Positions 54,131 through 63,800 of a DNA stretch of 64,000 nt are shown piece by piece (within the stretch, counting starts at the first letter, position 1; each line of letters opens with the position of its first letter). The position numbers and the translations under genes were made by a program. Source of the stretch: Pseudomonas phenolilytica (GTDB taxonomy: Bacteria > Pseudomonadota > Gammaproteobacteria > Pseudomonadales > Pseudomonadaceae); NCBI RefSeq assembly GCF_021432765.1, contig NZ_CP058908.1, positions 1,504,001 to 1,568,000 of the forward strand, in the 5' to 3' direction. Under the pieces are notes generated by a model that saw nothing but the letters and a program-made list of their open reading frames with translations, was not told where the DNA came from and ran no database searches.

Positions 54131-54750
54131 GTCTGGCCGATTCGCTGGAAAGTCTGCGCAAGGTCGATCTGGCAGAACTGGATCTCAACAACCTCGGCTC
54201 CTGGCCCGGGCCTGTTAAGGTCATTGCCTCGGTACTTCTGCTGTCGGTCGTACTTGCGTTGGGTTACTACTTTCATTTGAAGGACCTGCAGGCGAGTCTT
54301 GAGCAGCAGCAGGCTCAGGAGGAAACGCTGAAGCAGCAGTTCTCGACGAAGGCGTTCCAGGCGGCGAATCTGGAAGCCTACCGAGAGCAAATGGCTGAAA
54401 TGGAAACTTCTTTTGGTGCACTGTTGCGTCAACTGCCTAGCGATACGGAAGTTCCCGGTTTACTTGAGGATATAACTCGCACCGGGTTGGGAAGTGGGCT
54501 GGAGTTCGAGGAGATAAAGCTACAGCCGGAAGTTGTTCAGCAATTCTATATAGAACTCCCCATACAAATAAAAGTGGTGGGTGGCTATCACGATTTGGCG
54601 ACGTTTGTGAGCGGCGTTGCAAGCTTGCCACGTATCGTCACGTTGCATGATTTTGAGATCAAGACCGAAAAAGCGGATACCTCCAACAAGTTGCGCATGA
54701 GTATTTTGGCCAAGACTTATCGCTATAACGACAAGGGGCTGCAAAAATGA
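54127..54750 (+). CDS. pilO: Type IV pilus assembly protein PilO
   Basis: The 207-residue protein has a short cytoplasmic N terminus, a membrane segment at about 37-55 (VIASVLLLSVVLALGYYF), a coiled coil (DLQASLEQQQAQEETLKQQF) and a ferredoxin-like periplasmic domain (about 110-200). PilO forms heterodimers with PilN that control pilus dynamics. Codons 116-148 contain five ATA isoleucine codons in a row of isoleucines, unusual for this GC-rich genome. It overlaps both neighbours by four bases. Confidence 0.96.
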   Translation: MSLADSLESLRKVDLAELDLNNLGSWPGPVKVIASVLLLSVVLALGYYFHLKDLQASLEQQQAQEETLKQQFSTKAFQAANLEAYREQMAEMETSFGALLRQLPSDTEVPGLLEDITRTGLGSGLEFEEIKLQPEVVQQFYIELPIQIKVVGGYHDLATFVSGVASLPRIVTLHDFEIKTEKADTSNKLRMSILAKTYRYNDKGLQK

Positions 54751-55274
54751 AAAAAGCCCGTTTCGCCGTATTGGGCTTGGGTCTGCTAGCGCTGACAGGT
54801 TGTGGCGACGGATCCGATTTTTCCGATTTGCAGCAGTATCTCGATGAGGTGCGAGCCCGACCGAAAGGCTCGATCGAGCCTCTTCCAGCATTTGTTCCAT
54901 ACGAGGCCTTCACCTATAGCGCAGCCGCCCTGCGTCATCCATTCCAGCCGCCGGTGAAAATAGACCTGGCGCAGCGAGAAAAGGGGTCCAAGGATATTCG
55001 TCCGGACGAGACCCGGATCAAGCAGTTCCTCGAAGGTTTCAATATTGAAAATTTCGTCATGGTTGGAACATTGGCTAACGGTGACGGCCGATTCGCCTTG
55101 GTCAAAGGGGGGGATGGCGTTCATCGCGTCAAGGTCGGTGATTACTTGGGACGAAACCACGGTCGCATCGTCGATATCACTGATGCGGAGATCGAGGTGC
55201 TGGAGATAGTTCCGGATGGCGAGGGTGGGTGGCTAGAGCGCCCGCGCAGTTTGAATTTGAAAGAGCGCACCTGA
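54747..55274 (+). CDS. pilP: Type IV pilus lipoprotein PilP
   Basis: The 175-residue lipoprotein has a signal with lipobox LTGC (Cys at residue 18), a disordered linker (about 30-75) and a C-terminal beta-sandwich domain (NFVMVGTLANGDGRFALVKG; VGDYLGRNHGRIVDI). PilP connects PilNO to the N0 domain of the PilQ secretin. It is coupled to pilO and separated from pilQ by 55 bases. Confidence 0.96.
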   Translation: MKKARFAVLGLGLLALTGCGDGSDFSDLQQYLDEVRARPKGSIEPLPAFVPYEAFTYSAAALRHPFQPPVKIDLAQREKGSKDIRPDETRIKQFLEGFNIENFVMVGTLANGDGRFALVKGGDGVHRVKVGDYLGRNHGRIVDITDAEIEVLEIVPDGEGGWLERPRSLNLKERT

Positions 55275-55329
55275 GCGCGGGGCAACAAGAATGGAAAACC
55301 TGTACCGGTCTGCACAACGGAAGAACTCT

Positions 55330-57474
55330 ATGAATAGCACCGTCTCGCGTCTTGGTGTCGCATTGTTGGCGCTCCTGGCCGCCCCGGCTCTGCTGGCTGC
55401 CAACCTCAACGCGTTGGATGTTGCAGCGCTGCCCGGTGATCGTGTCGAACTCAAGCTGGCGTTCGACGAGCCGGTGAATAAGCCACATGGCTATACGCTC
55501 GAGCAGCCGGCGCGCATTGCGCTGGATTTGCCCGGCGTGTCCAACAAGCTGGGTGTGAAGAATCGTGAGTTGGGAGTAGGTAATGCTCGCAGCGTTACGG
55601 TTGTTGAGGCGCAAGGGCGTACCCGTCTGATCGTCAACCTGACGACCCTGGTGCCCTACTCGACGCGCATCGAGGGCAGCAACCTGTTCGTTGTGCTCGG
55701 CGAATCCTCGGCGCCGGTTGCCGTATCCAATTCCGCCGTGGCTGGCCCGGTAGCTACGCCAGCGCCTGCTAAGCCACTGCTAACGAGCAAGGCAATCAAC
55801 AACATCGATTTTAGGCGCGGCGAAGATGGCGCCGGTAATGTAATCATCACGCTTTCCGATCCTTCGATCAGTTCGAATATCGAAGAGCAGAGCGGGAAGA
55901 TCCACGTTTCGTTTGCCAAAACTCAGTTGCCTGAGGCTTTGCGGGTTCGTCTGGATGTGCAGGATTTCGCTACTCCAGTGAAGTTCGTCGATGCGACTAC
56001 ACAGGGTGGTGGTGCAGCTATCGCCATTGAACCTACAGGTCGCTACGACTATCTGGCCTATCAGACCGATGACAAGCTGACGATCAGCATCAAACCGCTG
56101 ACCGAAGATGAGGCGCAGAAACGCAAGGCAGAGCGCTTTGCCTATTCGGGCGAGAAATTGTCGCTCAACTTCCAGGACATTGATGTCCGCTCGGTACTGC
56201 AGTTGATTGCAGACTTTACCGATCTCAATTTGGTCGCCAGCGATACGGTGCAGGGCAACATCACGCTACGGTTGCAGAATGTGCCGTGGGACCAGGCTCT
56301 TGATCTGGTCCTCAAAACCAAGGGGCTGGACAAGCGGCAGGTTGGCAATGTGCTGCTGGTCGCGCCGGCTGATGAGATTGCAGCGCGCGAGCGCCAAGAA
56401 CTTGAGTCGCAGCGGCAGATCGCGGATCTCGCGCCGCTGCGCCGAGAAGTGGTCCAGGTTAATTACGCCAAGGCTGCCGATATCGCCCGACTGTTCCAGT
56501 CTGTAACTGACAAGGACGGCGCGAGCGAAGATCGCGGGTCCATCGCAGTCGATGATCGCACCAACAACATTATTGCCTACCAGACGCAGGAGCGACTCGA
56601 CGAGCTGCGCCGCATCGTCGCGCAACTGGATATTCCGGTACGCCAGGTGATGATCGAGGCGCGTATCGTCGAAGCCAACGTCGACTATGACAAGAGCCTG
56701 GGTGTGCGTTGGGGGGGCAACCTCTGGGCGGGCGACAAGTGGAACGCCTGGGGCAAGAATGGGCAGCTGGGTGTAGCTGATGATCCGGATGCGAGCGGCA
56801 AGCCTGGCGATGATGGTTATGTGCCGTCCCGGCAGGTCGGGCGTTTCCCTGGTATCCCGGAAGTGCCAATGAACAGCCCGTTTGTTGATATGGGGGCTGT
56901 TGGCGCAACGTCGGGTATCGGCTTGGGGTTCATTACTGACAACGCGATTCTTGATCTGCAGTTGTCCGCTATGGAAAAGACTGGTAATGGTGAGGTCGTC
57001 TCGCAGCCGAAGGTTGTTACGGCAGACAAGGAAACGGCCAAGATCCTGAAAGGTTCAGAGGTTCCCTATCAGGAGGCCAGCTCCAGCGGCGCGACCAGCA
57101 CGTCTTTCAAGGAAGCTGCGCTTTCACTGGAGGTGACGCCGCAGATCACTCCGGATAATCGCATCATCATGGAAGTCAAGGTAACCAAGGATGAGCCAGA
57201 CTTCTCGCAAGCGGCGAGTACCGGCGGTATCCCAGCAATTCGCAAGAATGAAGTGAACGCCAAGGTGCTGGTCAGCGATGGTGAAACCATCGTGATTGGC
57301 GGCGTTTTCTCCAACACGCAGAGCAAGTCGGTAGACAAGGTTCCGTTCCTCGGTGATCTACCGTTCATTGGTCGAGTGTTCCGCCGCGATCTGGTTCAAG
57401 ATCGGAAGTCCGAACTGCTGGTATTCATCACGCCACGGATCATGAATAATCAGGCGATCCAAGCCAGCCGCTAA
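55330..57474 (+). CDS. pilQ: Type IV pilus secretin PilQ
   Basis: PilQ forms the outer-membrane pore for the pilus. The 714-residue protein, the same length as in P. aeruginosa, has a signal peptide (cleaved after ALLAA), two AMIN domains that bind peptidoglycan (about 25-270), N0 and N1 domains (LNFQDIDVRSVLQLIADFTD), and the secretin core (IPVRQVMIEARIVEANVDYD; GEVVSQPKVVTADKETAKI; VIGGVFSNTQSKSVDKVP). ATG 55330 is the family start; thirteen further in-frame codons upstream are not signal-like. Confidence 0.97.
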   Translation: MNSTVSRLGVALLALLAAPALLAANLNALDVAALPGDRVELKLAFDEPVNKPHGYTLEQPARIALDLPGVSNKLGVKNRELGVGNARSVTVVEAQGRTRLIVNLTTLVPYSTRIEGSNLFVVLGESSAPVAVSNSAVAGPVATPAPAKPLLTSKAINNIDFRRGEDGAGNVIITLSDPSISSNIEEQSGKIHVSFAKTQLPEALRVRLDVQDFATPVKFVDATTQGGGAAIAIEPTGRYDYLAYQTDDKLTISIKPLTEDEAQKRKAERFAYSGEKLSLNFQDIDVRSVLQLIADFTDLNLVASDTVQGNITLRLQNVPWDQALDLVLKTKGLDKRQVGNVLLVAPADEIAARERQELESQRQIADLAPLRREVVQVNYAKAADIARLFQSVTDKDGASEDRGSIAVDDRTNNIIAYQTQERLDELRRIVAQLDIPVRQVMIEARIVEANVDYDKSLGVRWGGNLWAGDKWNAWGKNGQLGVADDPDASGKPGDDGYVPSRQVGRFPGIPEVPMNSPFVDMGAVGATSGIGLGFITDNAILDLQLSAMEKTGNGEVVSQPKVVTADKETAKILKGSEVPYQEASSSGATSTSFKEAALSLEVTPQITPDNRIIMEVKVTKDEPDFSQAASTGGIPAIRKNEVNAKVLVSDGETIVIGGVFSNTQSKSVDKVPFLGDLPFIGRVFRRDLVQDRKSELLVFITPRIMNNQAIQASR

Positions 57475-57481
57475 CCAGTGA

Positions 57482-58027
57482 ATGCAGAATCTGATCCTCG
57501 TAGGCCCGATGGGAGCTGGCAAGAGCACCATCGGGCGTTTGCTTGCCAAAGAGTTGCGCTTGCCGTTCAAGGACTCGGACAAGGAGATCGAGCAGCGCAC
57601 TGGCGCCAGTATCCCCCTGATTTTCGATGTGGAAGGTGAAGGCGGCTTCCGTGAGCGCGAGCACGCCGCCATTGCCGACCTTTGCATGTTGAACGGAGTA
57701 GTGCTGGCTACGGGTGGGGGCGCTGTGTTGCGGGAGGACAATCGTCGCGCATTGCGCTCCGGTGGACAGGTCGTTTATCTGTGCACGTCCGTGGAGCAGC
57801 AGCTGGAGCGAACTTCCAGGGATCGTAATCGTCCGCTCCTGCAGGCCGCAGATCCACGGGCTGTGTTGGAGACTCTCATGGCCGTTCGCGATCCGCTTTA
57901 TCGAGAGATCGCTGACATCGTGGTGGAAACCGATGAGCGTCCGCCGCGACTGGTGGTGATGGAAATTCTCGATCGGCTTCACGCACTCCGGCACCGTGAA
58001 AGCCGTGGCGGAACTGCGCTATCCTAG
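57482..58027 (+). CDS. aroK: Shikimate kinase
   Basis: AroK phosphorylates shikimate at O3 in aromatic amino acid synthesis. The 181-residue protein has Walker [10 protein letters not shown] at about 8-16, the substrate-binding [22 protein letters not shown] and the glycine-rich ATGGGAVLR. It starts seven bases after pilQ and is followed by aroB, the standard pilMNOPQ-aroKB arrangement in Pseudomonas. Confidence 0.97.
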   Translation: MQNLILVGPMGAGKSTIGRLLAKELRLPFKDSDKEIEQRTGASIPLIFDVEGEGGFREREHAAIADLCMLNGVVLATGGGAVLREDNRRALRSGGQVVYLCTSVEQQLERTSRDRNRPLLQAADPRAVLETLMAVRDPLYREIADIVVETDERPPRLVVMEILDRLHALRHRESRGGTALS

Positions 58028-58047
58028 CCTCCTTTTTTGGAGGCCTC

Positions 58048-59151
58048 ATGCAGACACTTCAGGTCGATCTCGGCGAGCGCAGTTATCCGATAGAAATTGG
58101 CGAGCAACTACTGGACCGCGCCGATTTGCTATCCGCTCGAATCCGCGGCAAGCAGGTGGCGATCGTCACCAACGAGACCGTTGCGCCGCTGTATCTGGAT
58201 CGACTGGCGCGTTCGTTGAGTGCTTTCTCGGTCACGCCGATCATTCTTCCTGATGGCGAAGCCCACAAGAATTGGCAGACGTTGCAGCTGATCTTCGATG
58301 GCCTGCTCGGCGCGCGACATGACCGCGGTACCACGATCGTCGCGCTGGGCGGCGGTGTGATCGGCGATATGGCCGGCTATGCTGCGGCCAGCTATCAGCG
58401 GGGCGTCGACTTCATCCAGGTGCCGACGACCTTGTTGTCGCAGGTTGACTCTTCGGTCGGCGGCAAGACCGGGATCAATCATCCGCTGGGCAAGAACATG
58501 ATCGGTGCGTTCTACCAACCACGCGCGGTGATCATCGATACGACTACGCTAGGCACATTGCCGGCTCGTGAGCTATCAGCCGGACTCGCGGAAGTGATCA
58601 AGTATGGCCTGATCTGCGATGCGCCTTTCCTAGGGTGGTTGGAGGCTCATATCGAAGGCCTGCGCGCGCTGGACCCGCAGGTGTTGAGCGAGGCCATCTA
58701 CCGTTCCTGTGCCGCCAAGGCGCGCGTAGTGGGGGCGGACGAGAGGGAGTCGGGAGTCCGTGCCATTCTGAATCTGGGGCATACCTTTGGACATGCCATC
58801 GAGACACATCAGGGCTATGGTGCCTGGCTGCATGGTGAGGCAGTGTCGGCAGGCACGGTGATGGCGCTGGAGATGTCGCGCCAGCTGGGCTGGATCGAAA
58901 CTGCTGAGCGTGACCGTGCGATCCGCCTCTTGGTGCGCGCGGGTTTGCCGGTCGTACCGCCGCAGGATATGGAGACGTCGGACTTCCTGCGGCACATGGC
59001 GGTCGACAAGAAGGTTCTCGACGGCAAGTTGCGGCTAGTGCTGCTCAAGAAGCTCGGTGAGGCCGTCGTGACTGGCGATTTTCCCCGGAAGGCGCTGGAA
59101 GACACGTTGCGCGTCGACTATGGGGCGCTGACGCAACATTTAGGAGCGTAA
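58048..59151 (+). CDS. aroB: 3-dehydroquinate synthase
   Basis: AroB converts DAHP to 3-dehydroquinate with NAD and a metal ion. The 367-residue protein shows the NAD-binding [19 protein letters not shown], the substrate region [20 protein letters not shown], and zinc ligands around [17 protein letters not shown] precedes the ATG. It lies 20 bases after aroK and nine bases before the DamX-like gene. Confidence 0.97.
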   Translation: MQTLQVDLGERSYPIEIGEQLLDRADLLSARIRGKQVAIVTNETVAPLYLDRLARSLSAFSVTPIILPDGEAHKNWQTLQLIFDGLLGARHDRGTTIVALGGGVIGDMAGYAAASYQRGVDFIQVPTTLLSQVDSSVGGKTGINHPLGKNMIGAFYQPRAVIIDTTTLGTLPARELSAGLAEVIKYGLICDAPFLGWLEAHIEGLRALDPQVLSEAIYRSCAAKARVVGADERESGVRAILNLGHTFGHAIETHQGYGAWLHGEAVSAGTVMALEMSRQLGWIETAERDRAIRLLVRAGLPVVPPQDMETSDFLRHMAVDKKVLDGKLRLVLLKKLGEAVVTGDFPRKALEDTLRVDYGALTQHLGA

Positions 59152-59160
59152 GAAATTTCC

Positions 59161-60714
59161 ATGACCAGTTTGTCTGCGGACGACTCGTTTCTGAATCATT
59201 ACGGGTTCAGTCATGATCCTTTTGCCGCCCGTGTCCCGGGTTTCAAATTCTTTCCCGCTCAGCGCAAGCCTGTGCTGGGGCAGCTGCATCACCTGGCACG
59301 ATACAGTCAGCTGCTATTGGTGGTGACCGGCCCGCAAGGGAGCGGCAAGACGCTGCTGCGCCAGGCGCTGGTCGCCAGCAGCAACAAGCAATCCGTGCAA
59401 AGCGTGGTGATTACGCCGCAGGAAACCGCAGATGCGGCCGCGATACTGCAGCAGGTGGCTCAGGCGCTGAACTTGCAGCGGAGCGATTTCGATGCGGTGA
59501 TGGCGCAGATCGTCCAGTTGGCACTCACCGGCCAGGAGGTGTACCTGCTGGTCGATGATGCCGAGCGCCTCACCGGTGCGGCAATCGAGACACTGCTGCG
59601 CTTCGCGGCAGGCAGCCCGGAGGCACGGCCACACGTGTTTCTGTTTGGCGAGCCGGCGCTGGTTGGGCGGTTGGAGGCGCTCAGCGACGGACCGGGTGAG
59701 CGCTATCACGTCATCGCTCTGCAGCCTTACGAGGAGGACGAAACGCGTGAATACCTTGCTCAGCGTCTTGAGGGGGCGGGCAGTGGCCTGGAATGCCTGA
59801 GCGAGGAGCAAATCACGCGCGTTCATGAGCTGGCCGGCGGATGGCCTGGTGCAATTAACGAGGTTGCGCGAGAGGAACTGATCGAGGGTATGCAGGCGAA
59901 CAAGAAGCGCTCGCGCGCTGGCGGTTTTTCCCTGCCTGTTCCGAGAAAACACCTGCTGGCAGTGCTTGCTGTGCTGGTCGTCGTTGGGCTGGCGTTGCTG
60001 TTTCGTGGCGCTGGGGAGCGGGATGCGGCGGCACCGAGCAGCACGGCGCTTCCGCTGGGCGGCGCACCGGCTGAATCACCAGCGACCGGTGAGGCCGCAA
60101 TCGAGTTCGACGGTGCGGATCGGCCGGCGGCGCTGCCGCTGACAGGGGATGCCCAGCCGGTAATTCGTGAACCATTGGCCGCAGCAGCCGGAGGCGAGCA
60201 AGAGGATGGGGCGACCGACATGCAAAGCGATGTCGATTCACCCCGGCTGATGGATCCGGCGCCACTGCCACCGGCCGAGACGACACGCGAGCCTGTTATG
60301 GCACCGGCACCGGCACCGGCACCGGCACCGGCACCCGCACCCGCACCGATAGCGGCGCCTCCAGTTAGAACGCCCGTGCCGGCCCCGGCTCCTAAACCGG
60401 CGGCCCGGGCGAAGACGGCCACGAACGTGGCTGGAGGAAATTGGTACGCCAGCCAACCTAGCGGCAACTATCTGCTGCAGATTCTCGGAACGCGTAGCGA
60501 GCAGAGTGCGCAGGCGGTGATTGCCAAGCATGGTGCGAGCTACCGCTATTTCATCAAGCAGCACCAGGGTAAGCCGCTCTACGTAGTGACCTATGGCAGC
60601 TTCGCCAGCCGCACCGCAGCCACTGCGGCAATCAAGTCGCTACCGGCAGAACTGCAGTCGAGTAAACCGTGGGTTCGCAGCTTGGGTAGCGTCCAGCAGG
60701 AGATACGCAGGTAA
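59161..60714 (+). CDS. DamX-like protein: AAA ATPase, membrane segment, SPOR domain
   Basis: The 517-residue protein has three parts. An N-terminal ExeA/MshM-like AAA ATPase (about 1-255) with P-loop GPQGSGKT at 57-64 and the Walker B-like EVYLLVDDAERL. One membrane segment at about 262-281 (LLAVLAVLVVVGLALLF). A long Ala/Pro-rich periplasmic linker containing a run of Pro-Ala pairs, then a C-terminal SPOR domain (about 435-515: NYLLQILGTRSEQSAQAVIA; YVVTYGSFASRTAATAAIKS). E. coli DamX, which sits after aroB, lacks a well conserved ATPase but has the SPOR domain and acts in cell division. The same septal role is inferred. Confidence 0.9.
   Translation: MTSLSADDSFLNHYGFSHDPFAARVPGFKFFPAQRKPVLGQLHHLARYSQLLLVVTGPQGSGKTLLRQALVASSNKQSVQSVVITPQETADAAAILQQVAQALNLQRSDFDAVMAQIVQLALTGQEVYLLVDDAERLTGAAIETLLRFAAGSPEARPHVFLFGEPALVGRLEALSDGPGERYHVIALQPYEEDETREYLAQRLEGAGSGLECLSEEQITRVHELAGGWPGAINEVAREELIEGMQANKKRSRAGGFSLPVPRKHLLAVLAVLVVVGLALLFRGAGERDAAAPSSTALPLGGAPAESPATGEAAIEFDGADRPAALPLTGDAQPVIREPLAAAAGGEQEDGATDMQSDVDSPRLMDPAPLPPAETTREPVMAPAPAPAPAPAPAPAPIAAPPVRTPVPAPAPKPAARAKTATNVAGGNWYASQPSGNYLLQILGTRSEQSAQAVIAKHGASYRYFIKQHQGKPLYVVTYGSFASRTAATAAIKSLPAELQSSKPWVRSLGSVQQEIRR
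60301..60348 (+). repeat. Hexanucleotide repeat GCACCG/GCACCC in the DamX-like gene
   Basis: Eight consecutive hexamers, GCACCG five times, GCACCC twice and GCACCG once, encode alternating Ala and Pro. Because the unit is six bases, copy-number changes alter only linker length and keep the reading frame. Confidence 0.95.
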
Positions 60715-60722
60715 GCAAAAAT

Positions 60723-60757
60723 GCCCCAAAAAAGTGCGCAATGCACCGAATTGGGGC
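60723..60757. other. Nested inverted repeat upstream of gltB
   Basis: GCCCCAA (60723-60729) pairs with TTGGGGC (60751-60757) and an inner GTGC/GCAC hairpin (60734-60737, 60743-60746) lies between. On the plus strand it is followed by nine A residues, not T. On the minus strand a T run follows, but no minus-strand gene ends here. It may serve as a weak terminator for the gene before or as an operator or leader structure for gltB. Confidence 0.5.
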
Positions 60758-60770
60758 TTGCAAAAAAAAA

Positions 60771-60799
60771 TTGTGTCGTTCCACGGTTGCTTTGTAAAC
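60771..60799 (+). promoter_or_regulatory. Weak sigma-70-like promoter of gltB
   Basis: TTGTGT (60771-60776), 17 bases, GTAAAC (60794-60799) precede gltB by about 93 bases. The match is poor; it is listed because the region is AT-rich and gltB needs a promoter. Confidence 0.3.
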
Positions 60800-60891
60800 T
60801 GCTCCCCCTTTCGCCCGCGTGAATGACGGGGCTCTCCTGTGCTCCGTCAGTAAGGGGTTGATTTACAACGCATTTAGCTGGTGGAGTGCCT

Positions 60892-63800
60892 ATGAGAGCA
60901 GGTCTGTTTCGTCCTGAAGAGTTCAAGGATAACTGCGGCTTCGGTCTGATTGCCCACATGCAGGGCGAGGCAAGCCATCACCTGCTCAAAACCGCAATTG
61001 CGTCACTCACTTGCATGACTCACCGCGGCGGCATCAATGCCGACGGTAAGACCGGTGACGGCTGTGGCTTGCTGATGCAGAAGCCGGACGCTTTCCTCCG
61101 TGCCATGGCGCGCGAGCACTTTGCGACCGAGCTGCCGGATCAGTATGCGGTCGGCATGATCTTCCTCAGTCAGGACCCCAGCGAAGCCGACATCGCGCGC
61201 GCGCGCCTCAACGAAGAAGTTGCGGCACAAGGGCTGACGCTGGTCGGCTGGCGCGAAGTGCCGGTGGACACCAGCGTACTTGGCCGCCTCGCCCTCGAGC
61301 GTCTGCCGCGCATCGAGCAGATCTACGTGGCGGGCGCCGGCCTGTCCGAGCGTGATTTCGGTATCAAGCTGTTCTTCGCCCGCCGCCGGGCGGAGGTCGC
61401 GCTTGCCGACCGGGAGTTCTATGTCTGCAGCCTGTCGGACAAGGACATCATATATAAAGGCCTGATGATGCCGGCCGATCTGGCGCAGTTCTATCCCGAT
61501 CTCGGCGACGAGCGCCTGGCGACCGCGATCTGCGTATTCCACCAGCGTTTCTCGACTAACACCCTGCCGCGCTGGCCGCTGGCCCAGCCGTTCCGCTATC
61601 TCGCGCACAACGGTGAAATCAACACCATCACCGGCAACCGCAACTGGGCGCAGGCGCGGCGACTCAAGTTCGCCAACGAACTGTTACCGGATCTGGAAAG
61701 CCTGGCGCCGCTGATCAACCGCACCGGCTCAGACTCCTCTAGCATGGACAACATGCTCGAGTTGCTGGTCACCGGCGGCATGGACCTGTTCCGCAGCCTG
61801 CGCATGATCATTCCGCCAGCGTGGCAGAACGTCGAAACGATGGACGCCGATCTGCGCGCGTTCTACGAATACAACTCCATGCACATGGAGCCGTGGGACG
61901 GCCCGGCCGGCGTGGTGCTGACCGACGGACGCCATGCGGTATGCCTGCTGGACCGAAACGGTCTGCGCCCGGCGCGCTGGGTGACGACGAAGAACGGTTA
62001 TATCACTCTGGCTTCCGAGGTTGGTGTATGGGATTACCAGCCTGAGGATGTCATCGCCAAGGGCCGCGTCGGTCCGGGCCAGATTCTCGCCGTCGATACT
62101 CACACCGGTCAGATTCTGCACACCAGCGACATCGACAACCGCCTGAAAGCCCAGCATCCCTACAAGAAGTGGCTGCGCGGCACGGCGCTGCGCATCCAGT
62201 CGACCCTGGACGACAACGACCACGGCTCGGCAGTCTACGACGTCGACCAGCTCAAGCAGTACATGAAGATGTTCCAGGTCACCTTCGAGGAGCGTGATCA
62301 GGTGCTGCGTCCGCTGGCCGAGCAAGGTCAGGAAGCGGTCGGCTCGATGGGTGACGATACGCCGATGGCCGTGCTGTCGCACCGCGTGCGTTCGCCCTAC
62401 GATTACTTCCGCCAGCAGTTCGCGCAGGTCACCAACCCACCGATCGACCCGCTGCGCGAAGCCATCGTCATGTCGCTGGAAACCTGCCTGGGGGCCGAGC
62501 GCAACGTCTTCGAGGAAACCGCCGATCACGCAAACCGCGCGATCCTGACCACGCCGGTGATCTCGCCGGCCAAGTGGCGGACCATCATGGAACTCGACCG
62601 CCCTGGTTTCGAGCGCCATTTCCTCGACCTGAACTACGATGAGAGCCTCGGCCTGGAGGCTGCGGTGCGCAACCTGGCCGAGCAGGCCGAGGAAGCGGTG
62701 CGTGCTGGCAAGGTTCTGCTGGTGCTCAGCGACCGCCACATCGCGCCGGGCAAGCTGCCGATGCACGCCTCGCTGGCGGTCGGTGCGGTGCACCATCGCC
62801 TGGTGGAAACCGGCCTGCGCTGCGATTGCAACATCCTGGTGGAAACCGCCACCGCGCGCGATCCGCACCATTTCGCGGTACTGATCGGCTTCGGTGCCAC
62901 CGCCGTATATCCGTTCCTCGCCTACGAGGTGCTCAGCGACCTGATTCGCACCGGTGAGGTACTCGGCGATCTGTACGAGGTGTTCAAGCACTACCGCAAG
63001 GGCATCTCCAAGGGCCTGCTGAAGATCATCTCGAAGATGGGCATCTCCACCATCGCGTCCTATCGCGGGGCGCAGCTGTTCGAGGCGATCGGACTGGCGG
63101 AAGAAGTGGTTGAACTCAGCTTCCGCGGCGTCGCCAGCCGCATCCAGGGCGCGCGTTTCGTCGATCTCGAGGCCGAGCAGAAGGCACTCGCGGACGAGGC
63201 CTGGAATAACCGCAAGGCGATCCAGCAAGGTGGTCTGCTGAAATTCGTCCACGGTGGCGAATACCACGCCTACAACCCCGACGTGGTCGGCGCCCTGCAG
63301 GCGGCGGTGCAGTCGGGTGACTACGCCCGTTTCAAGGAATACAGCGCGCTGGTCGACAAGCGTCCGGTATCGATGTTGCGTGACCTGTTGGGCGTCAAGC
63401 TGGCGGAGCAGCCGCTGGCGCTGGAGGAAGTCGAGCCGCTGGATTCGATTCTCAAGCGTTTCGATTCCGCCGGCATCTCCTTGGGCGCCCTATCGCCCGA
63501 GGCGCACGAGGCGATCGCCGCGGCGATGAACCGCATCGGAGCGCGCTCCAACTCCGGCGAGGGTGGCGAGGATCCGGCACGCTACGGCACCGAGCGCAGC
63601 TCGAAGATCAAGCAGGTTGCCACCGGTCGCTTCGGCGTCACGCCGGAGTACCTGATCAACGCCGAGGTGCTGCAGATCAAGGTGGCCCAGGGCGCCAAGC
63701 CTGGCGAGGGCGGGCAACTGCCCGGGGGCAAGGTCAACGGCCTGATTGCCCGGCTGCGCTATGCCGTGCCAGGGGTGACGCTGATCTCGCCGCCGCCGCA

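Noticed and set aside
60301..60348. Repeat array as a possible CRISPR
   Set aside because: The unit is a six-base coding repeat without spacers, inside a protein linker; there are no cas genes in the window.
60721..60822. Short open frame of 33 codons between the DamX-like gene and gltB
   Set aside because: It starts inside the nested palindrome, has no ribosome binding site and no recognisable product.
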